From assembly GCA_045600525.1 (NCBI GenBank), contig JAZRYC010000102.1, positions 1 to 38,408 of the forward strand: a DNA stretch of 38,408 nt, in the 5' to 3' direction. The DNA comes from F23-D06 sp045600525 (GTDB lineage Bacteria > Bacteroidota > Bacteroidia > Bacteroidales > WCHB1-69). How positions within the stretch are numbered: the stretch's first letter is position 1; each line of letters begins with the position of its first letter. The notes under the pieces are model-generated. The model was not told the DNA's origin. It saw only the letters and a program-made list of their open reading frames with translations, and searched no databases. Below are positions 1 to 7,517 of this stretch, piece by piece. The translations under genes and the position numbers were made by a program.

Positions 1-1
1 T

Positions 2-406
2 GCCATCGGAATACCCAGAAAAGCGGACATGGATGATGTAAACAACCACAACACCATGCAAGTCTGGCAGACAGCCAACATTCAGCACGACTACACGTTA
101 GGATACGCTGAGCGTCCCGGTTTCCGTTGTGGCACCTGTCATCCCTACCCATTGTATGACTTGGACAACGACCAGCCCACCAACATAATTGAGCATCCCC
201 TCATTGTCATGGACGGCAGTTTGCTTGACTATCTCCATTTAAACAATGCGGAAAGCCTGCAACTCATAGAAAGACTATTGGAGCGTTGTCGTGCCGTTGA
301 AGGGGACTTCATCATCCTGTGGCACAACCACCTTCTTTCCCGGAACTACCGAACGGCTTTTGAAGAAATCTATTTAAAATCCATACAGTCCTTTCCTAGT
401 CGGTAA
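2..406 (+). CDS. C-terminal end of a probable polysaccharide deacetylase-family protein (5' truncated by window)
   Basis: The reading frame is already open at base 2, so the gene starts outside the window; the first internal ATG is at 29. The visible 134 residues include the Cys-containing stretch FRCGTCHPYPLYD, a LIVMDGSLLDYL strand and a terminal FIILWHNHLL segment. From memory, this pattern resembles the C-terminal part of Bacteroidota proteins annotated as polysaccharide deacetylase family with a DUF7033-type N-terminus; the catalytic NodB region would lie upstream and cannot be seen. If correct it would remove acetyl groups from a cell-surface or exported glycan. It ends 42 bases before tcdA, with no clear terminator between them. 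The family call is moderate; that this is a real 5'-truncated gene is fairly sure. Confidence 0.6.
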   Translation, partial: AIGIPRKADMDDVNNHNTMQVWQTANIQHDYTLGYAERPGFRCGTCHPYPLYDLDNDQPTNIIEHPLIVMDGSLLDYLHLNNAESLQLIERLLERCRAVEGDFIILWHNHLLSRNYRTAFEEIYLKSIQSFPSR

Positions 407-448
407 GAGCGAACGTTCCACATTTCAATGCAAAAAAGCGACCTCAAT

Positions 449-1177
449 ATGACAGAAGAAAATTGGCAAGCACGAACAGAGTTACTACTGAAGTCTGAAC
501 GCATGGAGCGACTATCCCAGGCACACATACTCATGGTGGGACTTGGCGGCGTGGGCGCCTACGCGGCCGAACATCTTTGTCGCGCCGGCATTGGCGAAAT
601 GACCATTGTAGATGCCGATGAAGTATCTGTCACCAACCTCAACCGTCAGCTGCCCGCCCTGCATTCTACCATCGGAAAGAGCAAAGTTCAGGTTATGGCA
701 GAGCGTATGCTTGACATCAATCCGAATCTAAAATTACACTGTGTGGAGGAATTTATCCGCGATGAGCGAACCGCTGAGTTATTAGATGCGGCACATTACG
801 ATTACATTTTAGATGCCATTGACTCTCTTTCGCCCAAAGTATATCTCATATACCAAGCTTTGCAACGAGGATACAAAATCGTTTCCGTAATGGGTGCTGG
901 GGGTAAAATGGACCCTCGCCGCATACAGATTGACGACATATCCAAATCCTCGCACTGCCATTTAGCCAAGACCGTGCGAAAAAGGCTATACAGAATGGGA
1001 ATCAGAAAAGGTTTTCAGGTTGTTTACTCCACCGAAGATGTTCCGGAGGAAGCCATCGTCATAGACAAAGATGAGGAAATCAATAAATTGTCCACAGTCG
1101 GCACCATCTCTTATATGCCGGCGGCGTTCGGATGTTTCGCCGCCGCCGCCGTCATCAGAGATTTATTAAACTATTAG
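449..1177 (+). CDS. tcdA: tRNA threonylcarbamoyladenosine dehydratase (TcdA/CsdL)
   Basis: This is an E1-like (ThiF/MoeB-type) ATP-dependent enzyme that cyclises t6A at position 37 of ANN-decoding tRNAs to ct6A. The N-terminal W-x-x-R-T-E-L-L segment leads into the nucleotide-binding GLGGVGAYAAEHLCRAGIG motif, then IVDADEVSVTNLNRQ (Asp binding ribose, plus the N-x-N-R-Q signature), DYILDAIDSLSPK, and MGAGGKMDP. The length (242 residues) fits the family. An in-frame ATG at 428 would add seven residues; I prefer 449 because homologues begin just before the W-x-x-R-T motif. The stop overlaps the end of the convergent lipoprotein gene by four bases. Identification is strong. Confidence 0.93.
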   Translation: MTEENWQARTELLLKSERMERLSQAHILMVGLGGVGAYAAEHLCRAGIGEMTIVDADEVSVTNLNRQLPALHSTIGKSKVQVMAERMLDINPNLKLHCVEEFIRDERTAELLDAAHYDYILDAIDSLSPKVYLIYQALQRGYKIVSVMGAGGKMDPRRIQIDDISKSSHCHLAKTVRKRLYRMGIRKGFQVVYSTEDVPEEAIVIDKDEEINKLSTVGTISYMPAAFGCFAAAAVIRDLLNY

Positions 1178-1755
1178 TGGATATCCTGTCCGATTAATTT
1201 CAGACAAACCTTCTGGTTGTCGTCATACATATAAACCAAGCCGATACCCTTAGCATAATAGTAGTGGTAAATGTCGGTTGCCCTCTTCACTTCCAAATAG
1301 AGTACGTCTTTAAAATTGGTGCCAAAGCCGTTCCAGTCTTCCAGATATTCGAACTTCTGACAGGTTTTCGCATCAACATTGCCCTGCTCATCCATTTCAA
1401 TGTAGAGTGGTTCGCTGTGCGGAACAGCCACCTTGATATAAGCCGTGCTGTCCTTCGTACAAGAATTGGAATAAACAATGCAGTCGCCACCGCCCAATTT
1501 ATAGGAAATAGCTTCTTGATAGACTTTCTTTTCTTCGCATGAGTTTCTGTATTCCTCATAATCGCTAACAGTTACGGAGAAATTTCTCAAATCCGCACTC
1601 GTAGCACGGAGGTCCATATATTCCCAATAGGAATCATTCACGCCGGGGGCAAAATATGCCTTGGCAATCGGATTGATTTGGGTCACCACTTCTTCCTTGC
1701 AGGATGCGAACATAACGGCAGCTGCAACGATAACTAAATAAAGTAATTTTTTCAT
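1174..1755 (-). CDS. Small lipoprotein of unknown function
   Basis: The protein has 193 residues. It starts with a type II signal peptide: Met-Lys-Lys, a hydrophobic core LLYLVIVAAAVMF, and a lipobox ASC with Cys at about residue 19, followed by KEE. The mature part has several cysteines and no motif I recognise. The frame stays open upstream to 1833, but the ATG at 1755 is the sensible start because it begins the signal peptide. It lies 61 bases downstream of miaA on the same strand and may be the last gene of that run. Its last codons overlap the end of tcdA. No function can be assigned. Confidence 0.8.
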   Translation of the reverse strand: MKKLLYLVIVAAAVMFASCKEEVVTQINPIAKAYFAPGVNDSYWEYMDLRATSADLRNFSVTVSDYEEYRNSCEEKKVYQEAISYKLGGGDCIVYSNSCTKDSTAYIKVAVPHSEPLYIEMDEQGNVDAKTCQKFEYLEDWNGFGTNFKDVLYLEVKRATDIYHYYYAKGIGLVYMYDDNQKVCLKLIGQDIH

Positions 1756-1816
1756 TGTGATAAAATTTTGATGTTTATGAATATTTATTAGATAGTCGTA
1801 AAAAAGAGCAAAAAAG

Positions 1817-2704
1817 TTACAACAACATTTCATCCTCCAGCATAATTTCCCGATAATCCTTCTTAAACCAAGTCAATTGTCGTTTGGCATATCGGCGCGT
1901 ATGGGTTTTAATATCCGTCACGGCCTGTTCCAAAGAGCATTTTCCCTCCATATAGTCAAAAAGTTCCTTATATCCAACGGTATTGAGGGCATTTAGCTGA
2001 CGATGGGGATAAAGAATACGCGCTTCCTCAAGAAGTCCCTTTTCCATCATTGCGTCCACGCGTCGGTTAATGCGATCGAACAGCACTTCACGCGGGCGAT
2101 TCAGATAGCATTTCTCAATATAGAAATTGCGCTCGCGCTTGGTGTGTTTGTGGAAGGACGAATAGGGGCTGCCAGTTTGCAGACTGATTTCGAGTGCGCG
2201 AATCATTCGTTTATGGTCGTTATGGTCCACTTTCGCATAGAAATCGGGATCCAAAAGAGCCAATTGTGCCCGAATGGCATCCAGTCCGTTCGTTAGGAAG
2301 AGTTGGTTCACATACTGGCGGATATTCGGATCGGGATCAGGCATTTCATCAATCCCCTCGCATACGGCGGCGATATACTGAGGGCTGCCGCCTTCCATTA
2401 TCACTACGGGATGAGATTCAAAGAGCGTATCAAGCAAATTCAGCACATCCTGCTCGAACATCGAGACATTATAGTAGTCAGTGATAGATAGCATTCCGAC
2501 GAAATAGTGTTTCACGCGTGCGAGTTCCTCTTCCGAGGGATAGGCTGTACCTATGCGCATCTCGCGGAAGAACTGTCGTGAATCGGCGGAAATGATGGGA
2601 GTTTTCAAACGCTCGGCCAACGAAACGGCATACTCGGTCTTGCCAACGGCTGTAGGCCCCGACAAGACCAGCAGGGTTCGATTAGGCAAAGTCGCTATAT
2701 TCAT
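1817..2704 (-). CDS. miaA: tRNA dimethylallyltransferase MiaA
   Basis: MiaA transfers a dimethylallyl group from DMAPP to N6 of A37 in tRNAs reading UNN codons. Visible motifs are the P-loop GPTAVGKTEYAVSLA (residues about 16-30), the ISADSRQFFREMRIGTAYP segment that replaces the usual DS-Q-Y-GMDIGTAKP, the swivel-domain KHYFVG, and VIMEGGSPQYI. The C-terminal half carries R-R-V-D-A-M-M-E-K-G-L and the NTVGYKELFDYMEG segment, then TRRYAKRQLTWFKK, which contacts tRNA. The length of 295 is normal. The start overlaps the end of the upstream pRiA4b-ORF3-like gene by 23 bases, so the two are likely co-transcribed and translationally coupled. Confidence 0.95.
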   Translation of the reverse strand: MNIATLPNRTLLVLSGPTAVGKTEYAVSLAERLKTPIISADSRQFFREMRIGTAYPSEEELARVKHYFVGMLSITDYYNVSMFEQDVLNLLDTLFESHPVVIMEGGSPQYIAAVCEGIDEMPDPDPNIRQYVNQLFLTNGLDAIRAQLALLDPDFYAKVDHNDHKRMIRALEISLQTGSPYSSFHKHTKRERNFYIEKCYLNRPREVLFDRINRRVDAMMEKGLLEEARILYPHRQLNALNTVGYKELFDYMEGKCSLEQAVTDIKTHTRRYAKRQLTWFKKDYREIMLEDEMLL

Positions 2705-3281
2705 TCAAGCCGCTGAAATCTTCATCATCAAAGCCATCTCCGAAGAGATCGTCTTCCTCCTCATCGTCCAAGTCAATGTCTTCCAATTCCACCTCTTCAG
2801 GGTTTGGCACATCGGCAGCCGTGAGTTGCACGGGAAGTTCCATCGCCTTATAGGTGCATCGCGGCAATTCGGAGCCATCCTCAGTCTTCACTACTTTCTG
2901 TAATTCCAGATAAAAAATCTTGGGATTCATAAAGTCATATTCATAAAGGATGTGTTGATGAGGATCTGAAATAAAATCCTTCAACAGGGCATCCTTCATG
3001 ACAAACTTCGGCAGACGGCTCTTGGTACTGAAAGTATCCTCTTCGTCATATTCGGGTTCTTCCATGTCTTCATCATCCGACGTATCCATCAGCGTAATTT
3101 CCTTCTGTTTGTTCCATTTCTGGTCGCAGATGGAGAATGCGGCAAATTCGTTACCTTTCAAACCAATGCATTCATAGAGCAGTTTGTGCAGCGACTCAAA
3201 ATTGTCGTTGGCGAGAATTTCAATATCGCGCACGAAATCCTCGACTTCATCGAAATAGACCTTGAATTTATAATAGTACAT
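2682..3281 (-). CDS. Plasmid pRiA4b ORF-3-like family protein
   Basis: The 199-residue protein begins MYYYKFKVYFDEVEDFVRDIEI and contains NDNFESLHKLLYECIG and FAAFSICDQKWNKQKEI. These are the hallmarks of the pRiA4b ORF-3-like family, also called the IS1096 element passenger TnpR family. Its molecular role is not established. The C-terminus is strongly acidic, with long Asp/Glu runs. It sits 29 bases downstream of yebC and overlaps the start of miaA. I recall the same neighbour (next to miaA) in other Bacteroidota, so this is probably a chromosomal housekeeping protein and not a recent mobile-element passenger. Confidence 0.8.
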   Translation of the reverse strand: MYYYKFKVYFDEVEDFVRDIEILANDNFESLHKLLYECIGLKGNEFAAFSICDQKWNKQKEITLMDTSDDEDMEEPEYDEEDTFSTKSRLPKFVMKDALLKDFISDPHQHILYEYDFMNPKIFYLELQKVVKTEDGSELPRCTYKAMELPVQLTAADVPNPEEVELEDIDLDDEEEDDLFGDGFDDEDFSGLNEYSDFA

Positions 3282-3310
3282 AATGTTTGGTTAAGGGTTA
3301 TGGATAGTTG

Positions 3311-4042
3311 TTATTCTTCGCCTTCTTCAATAGGTTCTTCCATATTATGATAGACATTGGTGACATCCTCGTCATCGTTGATTTTGTCGAGAAGGAGATT
3401 CACCTCTGCGCGTTGTTCGTCGGTAAGTGCCTTGAGTTCCTTCGGGATGCGGTCCATCTTGAAGCTTTTGATTTCAAATTTATTGTCTTCCAAGAACTTT
3501 TGGATAGGTCCGAAAGCCTGGAATTCAGCCATAATGATAACTTCTTCGTCATCCGCATCAATTTCGGCATCGAAATCCATCATAGAGAGTTCAAATTCCT
3601 CGATATCAAGTTCAGGTGTGCGAGCTACCGTGAAGATACATTTATGATCAAAGAGGAAGTCAAGCATGCCGGAAGTGCCGAGAGAGCCGCCGAACTTGTT
3701 GAAATAGCTTCTCACATTGGCCACGGTGCGTTGGTTGTTGTCGGTAGCAGCTTCTATGAGGATGGCGATACCGTACGGTCCACGACCTTCGTAAACCATC
3801 TCTTTATAGTCTGACTGATCTTTTTCAAACGCACGTTTGATGGCGCGATCAATGTTGTCCTTCGGCATATTTTCATTTCTTGCCGTTTGAATCAACAGAC
3901 GAAGTTTTGAATTTTGATCGGGATCGGGACCGCCAGCCTTAGCTGCCATCGTGATTTCCTTGCCGATACGCGTGAACGTACGGGCCAAATATGCATTACG
4001 TTTGAAAATTCTTGCCTTACGGTATTCAAAAGCTCTTCCCAT
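3311..4042 (-). CDS. YebC/PmpR family (TACO1-type) protein
   Basis: Homologues act as DNA-binding regulators (PmpR) or as translation factors that relieve polyproline stalling (TACO1/YebC2). The protein has 243 residues and starts MGRAFEYRKARIFKRNAYLARTFTRIGKEI, matching the family's G-R-x-F-E-x-R-K pattern (other branches begin MAGHSKW). It continues with MAAKAGGPDPDQNSKLR, NMPKDNIDRAIKRA, YEGRGPYGIAILIEAATDNNQRT and the GGSLGTSGMLDFLF segment. The C-terminus is acidic. It is the first gene of a minus-strand run and has a -7 box about 95 bases upstream. The subfamily, and so regulator versus translation factor, is not decided by sequence alone. Confidence 0.92.
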   Translation of the reverse strand: MGRAFEYRKARIFKRNAYLARTFTRIGKEITMAAKAGGPDPDQNSKLRLLIQTARNENMPKDNIDRAIKRAFEKDQSDYKEMVYEGRGPYGIAILIEAATDNNQRTVANVRSYFNKFGGSLGTSGMLDFLFDHKCIFTVARTPELDIEEFELSMMDFDAEIDADDEEVIIMAEFQAFGPIQKFLEDNKFEIKSFKMDRIPKELKALTDEQRAEVNLLLDKINDDEDVTNVYHNMEEPIEEGEE

Positions 4043-4137
4043 AGTATGTGATTTTGATAAAGGGTTAAAAGTTTGGGGTTAAACGTTCTTACTATAAACA
4101 CACTTGAAAAAACAACTCTTCATTCTCCAAGCGGCCG

Positions 4138-4145
4138 CAAAAATA
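4138..4145 (-). promoter_or_regulatory. Putative -7 promoter box for the yebC gene
   Basis: Read on the minus strand this is TATTTTTG, an exact match to the Bacteroidota -7 consensus TAnnTTTG. It lies 95 bases upstream of the yebC ATG in a non-coding gap between divergent genes. The -33 element is not clear. Confidence 0.5.
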
Positions 4146-4212
4146 CAAAAAACATTTTACAAATGTAACTCCAAAGAAAAACACTTATTGTCTGCATGCG
4201 CATTTAATTTTG

Positions 4213-4220
4213 TATTTTTG
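4213..4220 (+). promoter_or_regulatory. Putative -7 promoter box for the OppC-type permease
   Basis: TATTTTTG followed by C matches TAnnTTTG. It lies 20 bases before the permease ATG, so the leader would be very short. A TTG at 4188-4190 is at a roughly suitable -33 distance. Confidence 0.55.
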
Positions 4221-4240
4221 CACCCTCATAACCAGCACAG

Positions 4241-5338
4241 ATGAATTTATTCAAGAAAAAGCCCAAAGAGTATCGTGCCACGTCTCTGTCGGAACTGACC
4301 TGGCAGCGTTTCAAGAAGGAAAAGGAAGGGATGATTTCCTTAGGGTTTATCTTGTTCGTCATCATTGTGGCCGTGCTCGGATACCTAATCACACCGGATC
4401 CTTCTCCCCACTGCAACCACCAGCAATTGGAAATCGCCCTGCGTTCGCCCGGTTTCTCCGTACAACTCATACAGGAGAATACTGGTCGCGAGGTAGCTAA
4501 AGTAGGTTTTATCAAACGAATGATGACGGGGCAGCCCGAACAATATCACACCATTCCCATTTCCGAATTCAAAGACTGCGGTGACTTTCTACAAGTGCGG
4601 CTTTTCGAGCAAAACGACTGGGTCCGATACGACAAAAAAAGCCTTGCCGAGCAGCCCGTTGTCACCAAGAAATTCCTCCTTGGGACCGACCGCTACGGGC
4701 GCGATGTGCTCAGTCAGTTGATGATGGGTACGCGCGTAAGTTTGGCCGTAGGGTTTCTTTCCATCTTTATCGCGTTGGTCATCGGCATTGCCGTCGGGGC
4801 AATTGCGGGATACTATCGCGGGAAAGTGGACGACATCCTCATGTTCATCATCAACGTCGTGTGGTCCATCCCCACCCTTTTGTTGGTCATTGCCATCAGT
4901 TTTGCCTTAGGGAAGGGTTTTTGGCAGATCTTCATCGCCATAGGCCTTACCATGTGGGTGGATATTGCCCGTGTGGTACGCGGACAGGTTATAAGCTTAC
5001 GCGAGCAAGACTTTGTAGAATCCGGGAAAGCCTTGGGGTACAGTAATCCTCGTATCATTTTCAAGCATATTCTGCCCAACATCACGGGTACTGTCATCGT
5101 TATTTCCGCCTCCAACTTTTCCTCAGCCATCCTCACCGAGGCAGGATTAAGTTTTCTTGGTCTCGGCGTACAGCCGCCCATGCCCTCGTGGGGAATGATG
5201 ATGAAAGAAAACTACGCCTATATCGTTCTTGACAAAGCCTATCTGGCCATCATACCAGGTATCGCCATCATGCTTCTCGTACTTTCCTTTATGCTCATCG
5301 GCAATGCCCTGAGAAATGCCTTGGACGTGCGAAGTTAG
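4241..5338 (+). CDS. OppC/DppC-type ABC transporter permease
   Basis: This is an inner-membrane permease of the peptide/nickel (oligopeptide) ABC importer family. An N-terminal OppC-type segment with one membrane helix (residues about 27-47) is followed by about 110 soluble residues, then the LGTDRYGRDVLSQLMMGTRV signature (residue about 147 on) and five further hydrophobic segments. The cytoplasmic EAA loop is ESGKALGYSNPRIIFKHILP. The C-terminal GLSFLGLGVQPPMPSWGMMM is typical of the family. The length of 365 is slightly long because of the inter-helix insert. No partner permease, ATPase or binding protein is adjacent, so the rest of the transporter is encoded elsewhere and the substrate is unknown. 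Confidence 0.9.
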   Translation: MNLFKKKPKEYRATSLSELTWQRFKKEKEGMISLGFILFVIIVAVLGYLITPDPSPHCNHQQLEIALRSPGFSVQLIQENTGREVAKVGFIKRMMTGQPEQYHTIPISEFKDCGDFLQVRLFEQNDWVRYDKKSLAEQPVVTKKFLLGTDRYGRDVLSQLMMGTRVSLAVGFLSIFIALVIGIAVGAIAGYYRGKVDDILMFIINVVWSIPTLLLVIAISFALGKGFWQIFIAIGLTMWVDIARVVRGQVISLREQDFVESGKALGYSNPRIIFKHILPNITGTVIVISASNFSSAILTEAGLSFLGLGVQPPMPSWGMMMKENYAYIVLDKAYLAIIPGIAIMLLVLSFMLIGNALRNALDVRS

Positions 5339-5375
5339 ACTTTTACAATTCATCATTAATAATTCACAATTCACA

Positions 5376-6068
5376 ATGAAAAAAACCGACCTCTTAGTAA
5401 TTGCCATCGTCATTTTAGTACTATTGCCTTTCTTCATCTTCCAACCCGTTTACGACGGATTCTGCAGTCTGACTGCGCACTATCCGTTATGGATGGCCTT
5501 TTTGAAATTCGGCATACTGGCCACTTTTGGAGAAATGTTAGGCTCACGCATCAAAACGGGGCAATACTATCACCCTGGATTTGGATTGTTTCCCAAGTTC
5601 ATCGTTTGGGGTATACTCGGTATGTGGATTGCCCTGGCTATGAGCGTCTTCAAGGTGGGCATTCCAGCCTTCATGGAAAAAGCCTCCTGTTTTGCTGGTG
5701 TTAGCGACGCCATGAAAGGCGACTTCACCTGGTTGAAGCTTATTGGAGCCTTCTTTGTCAGCGTGATGATGAACACCTCGTTTGCCCCCGTATTCATGAC
5801 CTTCCATAAGATCTGTGACATGCACATCGCGTCGTATGACGGGCGGGCCATCAGTTTAATCAAGCCCATCAACATCCGCCAACACATCCAGAATGTAAAC
5901 TGGGATGTGCAATGGAGCTTTGTTTTCAAGAAAACCATACCTCTCTTCTGGATTCCCGCACACACGCTGACCTTCTGTCTGCCAGGCGAATTCCAAGTAT
6001 TGTTTGCCGCCTTCTGCAGCATCATACTCGGATTATTCCTATCCATTGCTGCAATGAAGAAACAATAA
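5376..6068 (+). CDS. Mpv17/PMP22-like integral membrane protein
   Basis: The protein has 230 residues and several hydrophobic segments: LLVIAIVILVLLPFFIF at the start, a mid-protein FIVWGILGMWIALAMSVF, then LIGAFFVSVMMNTSFAPVF, and a C-terminal VLFAAFCSIILGLFLSI. The pattern NWDVQWSFVFKKTIPLFWIP near residue 180 recalls the W-x-x-x-x-K-x-x-P-x-W motif of the Mpv17/PMP22 family, and Bacteroidota have such proteins. Function is unknown. The frame is open back to 5316, but the ATG at 5376 begins the hydrophobic N-terminus. It follows the permease by 37 bases and precedes the next gene by 28, so it is likely in the same operon. Confidence 0.7.
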   Translation: MKKTDLLVIAIVILVLLPFFIFQPVYDGFCSLTAHYPLWMAFLKFGILATFGEMLGSRIKTGQYYHPGFGLFPKFIVWGILGMWIALAMSVFKVGIPAFMEKASCFAGVSDAMKGDFTWLKLIGAFFVSVMMNTSFAPVFMTFHKICDMHIASYDGRAISLIKPINIRQHIQNVNWDVQWSFVFKKTIPLFWIPAHTLTFCLPGEFQVLFAAFCSIILGLFLSIAAMKKQ

Positions 6069-6096
6069 TTATCGAACGACCTACATACAAACTGTC

Positions 6097-7374
6097 ATGG
6101 ACATTGAAATACGCAACATCCTCGGTCTCTGCAAGACCATCAACAAATATGCCCACAACCTAACGGAGGACGATCTTCTCCAAGACCCCAGGCATCAAGA
6201 AACGCCACGCTTAAATCTGGAACAGGTGCAACAGACGATAGCAGAGGTTAAGCGACGTATAGATCGCGGATGCCAGCCCTACGAGGGAAAGGTTATCTTG
6301 CACACAGGTCCCCATCACGATGACATCATGTTGGGTATCATGCCCCTCATCAACCGGCAGCTCCGTCCCGTATCCAACGAAGTCTATTTCAACATTATGA
6401 CTTCGGGATATCACTCCGTCACCGATGCTTTCATTTTAGATGCGCTCAAAGACACCCTGCATTTTCTACAGGCTGGACGTATTGAGATGATACAGTATCC
6501 CAATTTCTTCCAAGGGGGCTACCTGTTGAAGCGAGACAAAGACGTTCATCACTATTTGGACAGTGTGGCGCGCAAAGACGATGACGGCATGCGACGCGGA
6601 TTCTGCCACCGCTTCCTACGCGACATGGTGGGGCTTTGGCGCATCAGCAACAAAGAAATGGTATTTAACGTCATTCAGAATGAAATAGAAAAAATATCCT
6701 CACCCAACCATCCAGAGTCCGACCAAATCAACCAGCTCAAAGGCTTGGTACGCGAATATGAGGAAGAACTCGTATGGGCCTACATGGGGGTTCCCGTACG
6801 CAACGTGCGCCACCTGCATCTCGGACTTTACAATCGGCAGGAGGAGGCTTTCACTCCGGACGCTCAAACCGACGTCCGTCCTATTTTGGAACAATTGCGG
6901 CAACTACATCCCGATATTGTAAGCGTAGTCATGGATTCTGGCTCCATCCGTCCCGACACCCACTACAAAGTGCTCAAATCCGTGTCTGCTGCCATCCGTC
7001 TATGGAAGGAAGAAGCAGACCTCTCCAAGGTCCGCATTCTCGCCTACCGGAACGTCTGGTCCACTTTTCATCCCGCCGAGGCAAACATGTATGTTCCTGT
7101 TTCCCTGAATGCCTTTGCCATCATTGAAAAGGCCTTTGCTTCCTCCTATATGACCCAATACAAGGCGGAATTTCCCAATCCCGACTTTGATGGTCCATTC
7201 AGCGAGCTGGCGGAAAGCATCTGGGTAAAACAGTTGAGAGACATCCAGTTTCTCCTTGGAAAAGATTTCTTCTACCAAAACAAGAGTGCCCTCATTCGCG
7301 CCACACACGGCATGCTGTTTCTCAACGACCTAAGCGTAGATGAATTCCTTGAAGTGATGGACTGGGCCTACTAG
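6097..7374 (+). CDS. PIG-L/LmbE-like protein related to the C-terminal domain of Bacteroidota NagB proteins
   Basis: The 425-residue protein has, after about 70 residues of helical lead, the segment VILHTGPHHDDIMLGIMP. It resembles the zinc-binding A-H-P-D-D-E motif of PIG-L/LmbE deacetylases, with His-x-Asp-Asp kept and the following Glu replaced by Ile. From memory, a similar P-H-H-D-D segment occurs in the extra C-terminal domain of long Bacteroidota glucosamine-6-phosphate deaminases; here it appears as a free-standing protein. Later features are SVVMDSGSIRPDTHYKVLK and VRILAYRNVWSTFHPAEANM. A sugar deacetylase or related hydrolase is plausible but not shown. It is the last gene of a three-gene plus-strand run. 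Confidence 0.65.
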   Translation: MDIEIRNILGLCKTINKYAHNLTEDDLLQDPRHQETPRLNLEQVQQTIAEVKRRIDRGCQPYEGKVILHTGPHHDDIMLGIMPLINRQLRPVSNEVYFNIMTSGYHSVTDAFILDALKDTLHFLQAGRIEMIQYPNFFQGGYLLKRDKDVHHYLDSVARKDDDGMRRGFCHRFLRDMVGLWRISNKEMVFNVIQNEIEKISSPNHPESDQINQLKGLVREYEEELVWAYMGVPVRNVRHLHLGLYNRQEEAFTPDAQTDVRPILEQLRQLHPDIVSVVMDSGSIRPDTHYKVLKSVSAAIRLWKEEADLSKVRILAYRNVWSTFHPAEANMYVPVSLNAFAIIEKAFASSYMTQYKAEFPNPDFDGPFSELAESIWVKQLRDIQFLLGKDFFYQNKSALIRATHGMLFLNDLSVDEFLEVMDWAY

Positions 7375-7449
7375 ATTCATTTTCCCTGACAGGCTTTGAT
7401 TTTTTTTAATCTTCTCTATATTTTTCATTTATTCGTTTTAGATTTTACT

Positions 7450-7457
7450 TACTTTTG
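7450..7457 (+). promoter_or_regulatory. Putative -7 promoter box for the RSH gene
   Basis: TACTTTTG followed by C matches TAnnTTTG. It lies 60 bases before the ATG at 7518, in a 143-base non-coding gap. Confidence 0.5.
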
Positions 7458-7517
7458 CACTTTCTTTTAAAAGTCGTCGCGCTATAGTGCCGACAAACAT
7501 CTTCAAAACACACGGTT

